Source: Curtobacterium sp. SGAir0471 (GTDB taxonomy: Bacteria > Actinomycetota > Actinomycetes > Actinomycetales > Microbacteriaceae). From it: a stretch of DNA of 64,000 nucleotides. Location of the stretch: NCBI RefSeq assembly GCF_005490985.1, contig NZ_CP027869.1:1240001-1304000 (forward strand), given 5' to 3'. This document shows positions 9,513 through 18,900 of this stretch, piece by piece. The notes below the pieces were generated by a model that saw only the letters and a program-made list of their open reading frames with translations, made no database searches and was not told the origin of the DNA. Numbering within the stretch: the stretch's first letter is position 1; each line of letters opens with the position of its first letter. The position numbers and the translations under genes are program-made.

Positions 9513-12500
9513 TCAGGAGTCCTTCCGATGGCGCGGGATTCGAAGGAGTGCAGGATCGTCCGAGGGGGACACGAGGGTCCAGCCCTCGCCGAGGAGGTCG
9601 TCGCGGACCGCGTCGCTCAGCAGCGCGTCGAGCGCGATGCGTTCCTCTGGCCACGCGACCGGGACGGGAATGCCGCTGGTCGTCTCGTGACCGAGGACGG
9701 GGACGGAGACGCCCAGTTCCGCGAGCCTCTCGAGGACCGCTGCCTCGTCCGGTTCGGCCAGCGCGATCAGCTCCTGCCATTCCGTGGTCAGATCCGTGCG
9801 GGACTCTTCACTGACTGGCAACGTCGGCTCCACCGCGACGCTGGCGGCGGCACTGGCGGTCGTGATCGTGACCGGCTTCGCCAAGCGTGCCCCGAGCAGG
9901 TTCGACAGCCGCAGCCACCGTTGCCAGGCCTCCCGGAATCCGGGTGCGGTCAGGGCTTCCGGCCCGTCGTCGAGCACGAGCGCTGTCTCTGGCGGCGTCG
10001 CTCCCGTCACGCCCACCGGACGACGCGCGAGCATCGCGAGGTGCGCGGACCGGAGCGCCCAGGACGTCGGGCCCGCCGTGAGCGGTCCGGTCCTGTCGAG
10101 CGCGAGTGCGAGTGCCTGCTCCACGATGGACCGGTTCTCAGTGACCATCTTGCTCTTGGGGATCGCGAGCATCGGGAGCGCATCGGCGAGACGCTCGGTC
10201 CGTGCTGCAGCGTCCTCAGGGCTCTGGATCCAGCCCATGAGCGTCGTGATGGGATTCTCGTCGAGCATATTGACGTCCGCCGGGGTCAGCTGGAACGGCC
10301 CGGTGAACTTCAAGGACATCGACGGGTCGTAGACGTCGAGATCGGGTTCTGCTTCGTCGTCCCGCAGACGGCGCAGGTCGTCCCACGTCAGTGCGATGAC
10401 GCGGTACCCGAGATCGCGCAGGCCCTGGCGCTTCGTGGCGTCGTCAGCCAGTCGCAGATGCGCCGGCGATGCGTGGTAGGCGAACCCGTCCGTGTAGATC
10501 GCGACCGGAGGAACGTGCGCTCCGGATGCCTCGAGCACGAAGTCCGGCCGCGTACCTCCGACGAGTTGCTGTGGCCGCAACGACCACGTCCGATGCTGTC
10601 CAGGCAGCGTGACCTGGATCGTCGACCCCCACTCGCCCGGGATCTCCTTGAGACTGGCGCCGAGCGCCGTGACACGCTCCTTGAACATCTTCCGGAACCA
10701 CTGCTCCAAGTGGGACTCCGGATCCTGGACGCCCGGGTCGACCTCGGTCGTGGACCACTCGGACGCGCTCCCGTCCCGATACTGCAGCAACACCTGGAGG
10801 TTGTGGAGCGCGCTCGTGCGCGACACACTGCCCACGTCGCCGCCGGGGGCGAAGGGCAGCAGGCACTTGTCACACGCCGCTCGGACCGGGTCCGCTGCGC
10901 AGTCGCATCGATCCAGCACGGACAGGGCCCGCTCGAACACCTCGCGGATGCGCGCTGGGTCCGCGAGGTCGGCGAGGTAGCCGGTCCCACCCGGCACGGT
11001 GTCGTGGATCAGCAGCGCGAGGTTGTTCACGTCCTCACCAGGGACGGGCTCGACGATGGTCGCGAGCTGGAGGTGGTCGGGGTCGCCGCCGATCAGCTCA
11101 CGCAGACCGAGCTGGATCGCGGCGGACAGGCTCGGCATCGACAGGGCGTCGCCGACGGTCATCGACGGCGGGACACGGAGCACGATGGCCTGCGTCGTGA
11201 GCGTCCGCGTGAGAGCGATCGTGTCCGTGTGCTCGGCCCGGTCCTTCCGGAAGCGACACCACGCACGGTGTTCCCATGCGTTGTTCGTGTCGCCTTCCCG
11301 GTCGAGCTTCCCGCAGCCCTTGCAGACGCGGAACAGCGGAGCGGCGTGCTCCGATCCGGCGACGAAGCGACTCGCGCCGAGCCCGGCACGACCGAGGTTC
11401 ACCCAGCGCAGCGTCATCGAGCGCGCGAACTTGCACCCGAACCCGACCTCGTCGACGTACCACTGTGCAGACACGTCAGCGTCGTCGAGGTCTGCGGCGA
11501 GCTGGACGGTGAAACGGACGCGGTCGCGCTCCTCGTTGACGTCGCTGATGCTCGACTCGTCACGGCGGACCTCGGCCGAGACGTGCTCGATCTCGACGAC
11601 CCGGAGGCGCTGGTCAACGTCCGCGATGGCGGTGCTCGAACACCGCGGGCACGTGGCAACCGCGCCCTCTTCCAGGTCGCGGGCGAAGCCGCACTCAGGG
11701 CAGAACGCCATGGTTCGGACCTGCTCACCGTCGGTCCCGAGATCGACGGCATCGATCGTCACGTCGAGGCCTTGCGCGTAGAAGTGGGCGCCCGGTGCGA
11801 ACTCACTGATCGCCCGGCTGCGTCCCCGCTCGTAGCTCCGCTGTTCCTCCGCGAACTCACCGGACTCGGGGTCGATCCAGGTGAGACCGACATCGAGCTG
11901 CACGCGGTCGTCGAGCAGCGTGTAGTTCGGGAGCACGCCGTACCGCTCGAGGGCCGCGACCCAGAACTCGGTCCGCCGTTGCCCCGCCTGTTTCCTCGCG
12001 AGGCGCAACGAGGCTTCAGCTGCCCTGGCGGCGGACACGTCCTCGCTCTCATTCGTCAGCTCGGCGAGACGCTTGAGTTCCGGAAGCGACTCTTCGATCG
12101 TCCCGATCCGGATCCGGATCCGCTCGATTTCCTGGTTCCAGTGCAGGCTCGCGTCGAGCAGCGTCCGCGCGAGCTGACTCGACCGCTCGGCTGCACCCTC
12201 CGGCCGAGCCCAGTCGGACAGCCCACCGATCACGTCCTCGTTCAACGATCCGAACGCGCCGGTGAAGCGAGCGAGATGCTCCTCCGCGTGTTCTTCCGCA
12301 TGGCTGATGACCAGGTCGAGGAACGAGCCCGCAGCGGAATCGCCGAGGACCTTCGGCGCGTACTGGATCTCCGGGATCGCTCCGGCGGCAGCGAGTTGGT
12401 CGATGACGAACGCGGTGTACTGCCGTCGTAGGATCTCGACCGCATTGAGGTAGGTCGCGGGTGGACGGACCGCGCCGTTGATCACGGAGGTCGGATCACC

Positions 12501-15500
12501 GATCTTCGGCAGCTGGTCTCCTCGTCCGAGGACGAACGCGAGGATGAGGGCGTTCCCCGTCAGACGTCCGGCCCGTCCGACACGCTGCAGGTAGGACGAC
12601 ACCGTCCGGGGGAGTCCCGCGAGGAAGACTGTCGACAGGTCACCGATGTCGATGCCCATCTCGAGCGTCGGGGTCGCGACGAGGACGTTCGGAGCGTCCG
12701 GCTGCGCGTCGCTGTTCTTGAACTGGGTCTCGTAGTCGAGCCGGAGCTTGTCCTCGAGCAGGCTCGTGTGTTCGCGAGCGACGACACGGCGCATCTTCCC
12801 GTTGTCGTACTGATCACGGTAGAAGTTCTCCGGCGCAGCGTCCTTCCGCAGCAGCGTGCCAGGGCAACGCGCCATGGTGCACGGGCCGCCGGCGAGTTGC
12901 TCCACCGTCGTGCGCGCGGACGGTGTCTCGGTCTCGCACGTGTCGCACACGAGCGTCTGCCCGGTGCCGTCACTGACGACCGGCGTGATGATGATGCTGC
13001 TCGGCGCGAGTCCGTAGGCACGCGTGTCGCCACCAGCGATCGGCCGCGACGTCACGATCGCCTCGCGGTCGAGCGTCTCGAAGAGCCGTCGCGCGAGCTT
13101 CTCGCCCGCAGACGGCACGACGCCGAGGCAGCGAGCCGTCCAGCGCGCGTACCAGCTCTGCGACGAGGTGACCGTGTCGAGCGCCGACTCACGCGCGCCG
13201 GTCGTCTTCTTGCCCACCCGCGCAAAGGCGGGCGCTTCGCGCCCCTGTGGGAAGGCGGGCATGCCCTCGTGCCTCGGCCGGCCGCCCCACACCCAGTGAC
13301 GGTTGCCGTCGTTCTCGACGTACTTGTCCAGCCAGGGGTGGTCGATCGCGCCGCGCTCTCGCAGCCGTTCGAGGGTGCCGCGCACCCAGCGGACGATGGA
13401 TGCGGCGTCGAGGAGCCCGTCACGGGTGTCGTCGAGCGACCAGGCGACTTCGAGACCTTCGACGGCTGCGCGACCCACTGCCTCCAGGCGGGTTGCCGGC
13501 CCCGCTTCGACGTGCGCGGCCAGGCTGCCGGTCTCCTCGAGCGTGCGTCCGACCCGCGATTCGAGCCCGAACTCGAGCGCGAGGTCGAAGGCGAGTCTGC
13601 GCTGCACCCGCTTCTTGACGACTGCTGACACGGCCTTATCCGTGTCCCAGAACCCGCGGAAGCCGTTCCGCTCGGCGAGGTCGGGCGGGAGGAGCCGGTA
13701 CCGCTCGCTGGGCGTCCGCGCGGCGGCCATCATCGCTGCCGGGATGTCGTCGAGCGTCGTCTCTTCGACGACCGCCTGTCGGACGGCGTTCCGCAGGTTG
13801 AAGACCCGAGCTCGGCTTTGAATGAAGCCTGCGCGGTGCGCGGCGTCCTGCACGCTGTCGGTGAAGACCAGCGCCTTCTTCTCACCGACGTCGAGGTGCC
13901 GATCACCGAACAAGGTCGTCACCACCGTGGAGAGCTGTGTGGCGATCGCCGAGCCCAGGAAGCGGATGCCGTTCGTCTTGCCGCAGTTGGGGCAGACGTC
14001 GTCGCGGGACTCGTCGTCGGCGTCGTTGCCGGTGAGCGTCAGGACCGGCACCGCCACGCCCTCGTCGTCCGCGGGCGGGCGTTCGCTGGTGATCTGCCGG
14101 TCGGCGACGCGGAACCACCACGGACCGGTGGTCAGGCCATCGTCGTCATTCTCGCCGGCGAGGGCGAGTTCTCCTTCGCGGGGTGCGTGGATGAGCGCTC
14201 GGAACCGGCTCTTCGACTGCTTGGTGGCGTGGTTCCGGCGGATGTTCGCATCGGTCTGCGCCAGGTCCAAGCCGGTCGGGGCCAGTTCGACACCCCAGCC
14301 GCTGCGACCGCAGTGTCGGCAGTAGAGGGCGGGGAAGGCGGGCGCGATCTCAGCGCCGGCCGGCCCGACACCAGTGTCGGTGCGCAGCTCGCCGTCGTCG
14401 GCCCAGCGGAATTCGGGCAGCGCCTGTGCCGCCCGGTCGACGCGCGTGAGCGAGCGGACCCAGAGGTGCAGGTCGACCGACACCGACCGGCGTCCGACCT
14501 CCTTGCGGAGGTGGCTGAGCGCGGCGAGCACCATCACGATCGTGGTGCGGCGGGCGTCGTCCCGGTCCGCCGGCCGCTCACCTGAGACGAGTTCGTCGGG
14601 GAACAGCGTCCGCGCGAGCTCGGCCAGCGACGTCGCCTGCTCGCTCGCGATCACGAGCGAGCGGACGAACGGGTGCGCCAACACGAGGGTGAACTCGAGC
14701 TCGAGCCGGTCAGCGGCGTCCGTCGCCGAGGCAAGTGCTTCCGCGTAGCGCTCCTGCCCGTCCTCGTCCTCCACCGCGACGTAGAGCAGCTCGAGCACCG
14801 CCGCGGTGATCTCCTCCGGGCTATGCCGATGACCGGAGAGCTGCTCCTGGAGCTGCGCGGCGCGAGCATCGATCAGCGGAACCGGTGCCAGGCCCAGCTC
14901 CTCGACCGCCTCGATGGCCTCGCGGGCCCACTCATCGACGGACAGTCGGGTCTCTGTGACGACGCTCGACGCGTCGAACCCGCCGCCGAACACCGTGTTC
15001 GCGAACGCGATCATCGCGCTCGGGTCGCTCCCGTCACCGAGCGTCGCCGATGTGGCGACCGGCGTCACGACGCCGAGCGCGCGCTGCCGCGCCGCATCGT
15101 CGAACTGGTCGTCTGCCCAGCGCCCCTTGAGCGCGAGTCCGAGGCGGCGCAGCAGCATCGCAACGTCCGTCCCCTGCGCGCCGTCGTACGTGTGGAACTC
15201 GTCCAGGACCAGGTACTGGAGGCTCGTGGCGCTCTGGTCCCAGAGGGTCGCGTCCGACGGACGCAACAGCAGCTGGTCCAACATCTTGTAGTTGGTGAGC
15301 AGGATGTCCGGCGCTTGCTCCCGCATGGCGGGACGGGAAGTGATCAGCCCGTCCTTCGTCACGGCCGAACGCTGTGGGCCCTCTTCGCCGACGTAGAGCG
15401 CCGCTCGGATACCGCCGAGTGCCGAGTCGGTCATGATCAGGTCGGTGATGCGCCGAGCCTGGTCGTTCGCCAGGGCGTTCATCGGGTAGAGGATGAGCGC

Positions 15501-15911
15501 CTTGATCCCCTCGATGCCCTGGCGCTTCGCGCGTAGGACGTGGTCGACGATCGGGTAGAGGAACGCCTCGGTCTTGCCCGACCCGGTTCCGGTCGTGACG
15601 AGCGTCGGCTGCGGACGGTCGTGTTCGGGCGTCTCCAAGCTCGAGAGACGTGCGATCGCCTCTGCCTGGTGCCCGTACGGGGCAACTGGGGGAGTCCACT
15701 CAAGGGCTGCCTCCCAGCCGGGATCTGCCGCGCGGAACGGCAGGCGAAGTCGGACGTAGGGACCTCGGAAGATCCCGTCCTCCGGGTCCTGGAGGAACTG
15801 CTGCAGCGTCGTCTGTGCCTCGGGCTCGGACAGCGCGAACGTCGTCGTCAGGAAGTCGACGAGTCCCTTCGTGATCTCGCCGGCCTGCACGGAGGGGAGC
15901 AGCTCGCTCAT
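9513..15911 (-). CDS. DruE/YprA-type DEAD helicase with DUF1998 (defence)
   Basis: 2,132 residues, the size of DruE, the helicase shared by all Druantia systems. Motif I is GTGSGKTEAF near residue 109; the DExH box is VLDEFHTYDGAQGTDVA near 236, with the YprA-family signature after it; motif VI is QRVGRAGR near 1109. Cysteine pairs (CRHCG, CPNCG, CPECG, CPRC, CKGCG) suggest several zinc ribbons. The DUF1998 cysteine cluster (CDCA...CDKC) is near 1667-1682. Residues about 1740-1860 look like a Vsr-type nuclease fold (TRPDFVLE, then AIYTDGFAYH, then LGYRVIALTW). Its ATG overlaps the methyltransferase stop as ATGA. DISARM has separate DrmA and DrmB; here helicase and DUF1998 are one chain, as in Druantia. 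No druH or druA-D is present. Confidence 0.88.
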   Translation of the reverse strand: MSELLPSVQAGEITKGLVDFLTTTFALSEPEAQTTLQQFLQDPEDGIFRGPYVRLRLPFRAADPGWEAALEWTPPVAPYGHQAEAIARLSSLETPEHDRPQPTLVTTGTGSGKTEAFLYPIVDHVLRAKRQGIEGIKALILYPMNALANDQARRITDLIMTDSALGGIRAALYVGEEGPQRSAVTKDGLITSRPAMREQAPDILLTNYKMLDQLLLRPSDATLWDQSATSLQYLVLDEFHTYDGAQGTDVAMLLRRLGLALKGRWADDQFDDAARQRALGVVTPVATSATLGDGSDPSAMIAFANTVFGGGFDASSVVTETRLSVDEWAREAIEAVEELGLAPVPLIDARAAQLQEQLSGHRHSPEEITAAVLELLYVAVEDEDGQERYAEALASATDAADRLELEFTLVLAHPFVRSLVIASEQATSLAELARTLFPDELVSGERPADRDDARRTTIVMVLAALSHLRKEVGRRSVSVDLHLWVRSLTRVDRAAQALPEFRWADDGELRTDTGVGPAGAEIAPAFPALYCRHCGRSGWGVELAPTGLDLAQTDANIRRNHATKQSKSRFRALIHAPREGELALAGENDDDGLTTGPWWFRVADRQITSERPPADDEGVAVPVLTLTGNDADDESRDDVCPNCGKTNGIRFLGSAIATQLSTVVTTLFGDRHLDVGEKKALVFTDSVQDAAHRAGFIQSRARVFNLRNAVRQAVVEETTLDDIPAAMMAAARTPSERYRLLPPDLAERNGFRGFWDTDKAVSAVVKKRVQRRLAFDLALEFGLESRVGRTLEETGSLAAHVEAGPATRLEAVGRAAVEGLEVAWSLDDTRDGLLDAASIVRWVRGTLERLRERGAIDHPWLDKYVENDGNRHWVWGGRPRHEGMPAFPQGREAPAFARVGKKTTGARESALDTVTSSQSWYARWTARCLGVVPSAGEKLARRLFETLDREAIVTSRPIAGGDTRAYGLAPSSIIITPVVSDGTGQTLVCDTCETETPSARTTVEQLAGGPCTMARCPGTLLRKDAAPENFYRDQYDNGKMRRVVAREHTSLLEDKLRLDYETQFKNSDAQPDAPNVLVATPTLEMGIDIGDLSTVFLAGLPRTVSSYLQRVGRAGRLTGNALILAFVLGRGDQLPKIGDPTSVINGAVRPPATYLNAVEILRRQYTAFVIDQLAAAGAIPEIQYAPKVLGDSAAGSFLDLVISHAEEHAEEHLARFTGAFGSLNEDVIGGLSDWARPEGAAERSSQLARTLLDASLHWNQEIERIRIRIGTIEESLPELKRLAELTNESEDVSAARAAEASLRLARKQAGQRRTEFWVAALERYGVLPNYTLLDDRVQLDVGLTWIDPESGEFAEEQRSYERGRSRAISEFAPGAHFYAQGLDVTIDAVDLGTDGEQVRTMAFCPECGFARDLEEGAVATCPRCSSTAIADVDQRLRVVEIEHVSAEVRRDESSISDVNEERDRVRFTVQLAADLDDADVSAQWYVDEVGFGCKFARSMTLRWVNLGRAGLGASRFVAGSEHAAPLFRVCKGCGKLDREGDTNNAWEHRAWCRFRKDRAEHTDTIALTRTLTTQAIVLRVPPSMTVGDALSMPSLSAAIQLGLRELIGGDPDHLQLATIVEPVPGEDVNNLALLIHDTVPGGTGYLADLADPARIREVFERALSVLDRCDCAADPVRAACDKCLLPFAPGGDVGSVSRTSALHNLQVLLQYRDGSASEWSTTEVDPGVQDPESHLEQWFRKMFKERVTALGASLKEIPGEWGSTIQVTLPGQHRTWSLRPQQLVGGTRPDFVLEASGAHVPPVAIYTDGFAYHASPAHLRLADDATKRQGLRDLGYRVIALTWDDLRRLRDDEAEPDLDVYDPSMSLKFTGPFQLTPADVNMLDENPITTLMGWIQSPEDAAARTERLADALPMLAIPKSKMVTENRSIVEQALALALDRTGPLTAGPTSWALRSAHLAMLARRPVGVTGATPPETALVLDDGPEALTAPGFREAWQRWLRLSNLLGARLAKPVTITTASAAASVAVEPTLPVSEESRTDLTTEWQELIALAEPDEAAVLERLAELGVSVPVLGHETTSGIPVPVAWPEERIALDALLSDAVRDDLLGEGWTLVSPSDDPALLRIPRHRKDS

Positions 15912-18900
15912 GCTTCGTCCTTCAGGAGCTTCTCGAAGTGGGCGTACGCCTGGCGCATGTCGGCCTCGCGATCGAGCGTCCGGAACGGCAGCTCGTACGT
16001 GTAGGTGTTGCCGGATGCGTTCGTCGCGGTCCGTTCTTCCTCACTGATCGCGTCCTGCTTCTGACGCCACACCTTGAGGACCTCGTTCGGCACCAGTCGG
16101 CCGTTCGCATCGTAGAAGTACACGTTGCGGTCGTAGCCGTACAACACGGCGAACTGGGTGCGATATACGCTACAGAGTTCGTCCGCGGTCGTCCCGAAAG
16201 CGAGGGCGACAATGGCGTCAATCTCTACAAGTGCTTGACGTCGATCCAACGCGCGCCGAAGGGGCACTGACGAATCCCACTCAGCGCCCAGGCACTCGGT
16301 CTGCTGCGCCTTTTCGCCAAGATTGATGTTGCTAGCGCTCTCGACCGCACGCGTCTCGAAAGCGCATGCCCAAAGGTCTCTGAAGGCCCTGGTCTGACAG
16401 ACCAGACGGCCAACACGCAGGTTGATGGCGGAAGCCAATACCGGATTGGAGACTGCGGGTAGTCTCGCTACTGTTCCTGCGCGGATAGTCGACTTAGGGG
16501 CAACTCGGATACAAAAGTCGGCGAGGAGAGACATCATTGTGCCGGCGATGGTCAGAAGGCGGGCTGGGTCCCCGGCGGGTGTGCCGGCCGAAAATAGTCC
16601 ATCCACATGCGTAGCTCCTGGCGGCATGATCGTTGGGATGAGTGTCCGTTCGCCGGTGTTTGCGGCCATGGTGCGCCAGACGACACGATAAAAGTCCCTG
16701 GCCGAATGCCTCTGGACGCCCCACTGTGTGTATACGTCATCGTAGGCGGCGCGGTTGCCGGCTGGCTTATAAGCGGTGATTGGCATCGCGTCAGGGGCGA
16801 GTGTCTCGAGGTCGACTGATGACCAATCCTTGTTGCTCGACATGCTCTCGTTCGGCCACTTGTAGAACGGGTTGCCGACGAAGATGTGCGGACCCTGGAG
16901 GATGGTGTCGTCCCACGTCGCAGTAGACCCCCATTCCTTCTTGAAAAAGCCGCGTTTGAAGTCGGTCGTTTCATTCCATCCGGCGGAATATTCGAGTTCG
17001 AGGTCGCCAATGCGTACACTCTTTGAGAGCTTGTCGAGCACGGCGGCAGTGGAGTGGTTCACAGCGTAGACCATCCGCGTTCGTCGCACCGGAACCGACT
17101 CGTCCTCGAGAACCGCGTGCCACGTAGAGAGCGTCTCTTCGGTGACGGTAATGATCCTGGACTTGTGCGGCCGGAGGTCCCAGTTGCCTTCACGGTCCTT
17201 CAGACCGGGTTCTTCCCCCTCTCCTGTGTGGCGGAGCGATCCGATTACGGTCTGAGGGTGATAAAGGCTCGTCGCTTGAGAAAAGTCGACTTCGCCGAAA
17301 CTCGAGTACACGTGGATGCCATAGGTAACGAGATTGTGGATTTCGAACAGTCGGAGTTCGTTGACAAACTGCCAATGGCGCCGCAAGCGGGGGTACGTAG
17401 CGGCTCGAAGAGGGCCCGCCTTTTCGTCCGTGAAGTGCGACTCCGGATGGATGAGCCCGATCGTTCCGGAACGGTTGCTGTGGCCCCACGTCCGTGCCAT
17501 GAAGCAGCGGTAGAGGTCTGGTCTCAGTCCGTCGAGCAGAGGGTATTCCGTGCACGCCGACACCGCGGACCTCGTCGCCACGACGGCCGTCAAGCTATCC
17601 AAGAATTCAGCTCGGAAGCTGGCGTCGTTCAGCGCTTCGAATTTACGCCGTTCTGCGTCGGCAGTGGGTGGTTTCGGGGTGAGCGCCCACCAGGCATCGG
17701 CTTCCGCGAGCATGGCAGCCTCATCCCAATCTGGCCTCACCCAAGGAGGGTTGCCCACCTGCAGGTCGAACCCACCGCGCTCGAACACGCTCGCGAAGTC
17801 GAGCTCCCAGTGAAAGAAGCCCTGCTGTTCAGCGACATGCTGCGTCGCCGCGAGCCACGAGTGGTCCTGGAGCACGTCTTCGACATGGCGTGCGCTCGCG
17901 AAGTCGCGGTCATCGCGCTCCTCGTCGTTGAGTGCCTCCCAGCCGGATCGCGATGATCCGAGGGTGATCTGGCCGTGGGCAACCTCCTTCGGCTTCGCAA
18001 CCGTGTGCTCTCCGAGTAGTTCGCGAAGAGTCGCAATCCACTCATCGAGCGTCGGTGGCTTCGCCCCGTCGGTGAGCGTGTCCGTGAGCGGCCAGAACCA
18101 GATCGCGCACCATGCGTCCATCACGCGCCGAAGTCGCTGGTACGCCCCGTCGGGATCGTTGAGCGTCCGCTCGATCTCCTCGCGAGAGACAACAGGCTTC
18201 CGCGGCTGCTCCGGCCGCTCGCGGCCCCACAGCGGGATGTCGCGTCGGATCTCCTGCTCGGCGATAATCAGTCGGCGCCGGGCTAGGCTCCACAGCGTTT
18301 CGACTCGGTAGGCGAGCGCGATGAGCTGGTCGATCTGCTTCGAGGTCGGCTTCGCCAGGATCCCGCGTCGCCATGTCTTCAACGCCGCGAGCGCTTCCGG
18401 CGCCACTTCCTTCGCTTCCTTCGCGTCGACCGCGCTGCCCCAACCCTCAGCAGGCAGGAGGAAGTGGTGCACGGCACCGGCGGTCGACGCGCGGAGCTGG
18501 CCCTCGCCGAGTTCGACCTCGTTGCGGAGCGGGACGTCCCGCGGCACCTGCTTGAGCCACGCCTTGCTCGTGATCGATGACTTGTCGTACACGGCGCGGC
18601 GGGCTCCGATCAGCGAGTTCCCGCGACGGAGGTGCAGGCCGAACCACGGGGCCTCGAGTCCCTCGGACATGGTGTCGAGCCACAGCGTGATCTCGGCGAA
18701 CTCGACGGCTGTCGCATTGAGGTCGACGCCGTACACCTGGTGAAGCGCGATCGCCGCCTTGATCTTCTGCAACTGGCGCGGCCGGTCGTCCGGGTCAACG
18801 CGCTCGCCGAGCTCCTCCTCGCGGCGCTTCAGGTACTGCTCCGCGAGCTGACGGACGGCCTCGATCGCGAACGCGCCCGAGCCGAGCGCGGGTTCGCAGA

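Noticed and set aside
9381..12431. 1,016-codon open frame on the + strand opposite the DruE-like helicase
   Set aside because: Long open frames on the opposite strand are common in high-GC DNA; its product is Arg/Asp/Glu-rich without any domain, and the - strand product carries full helicase motifs.
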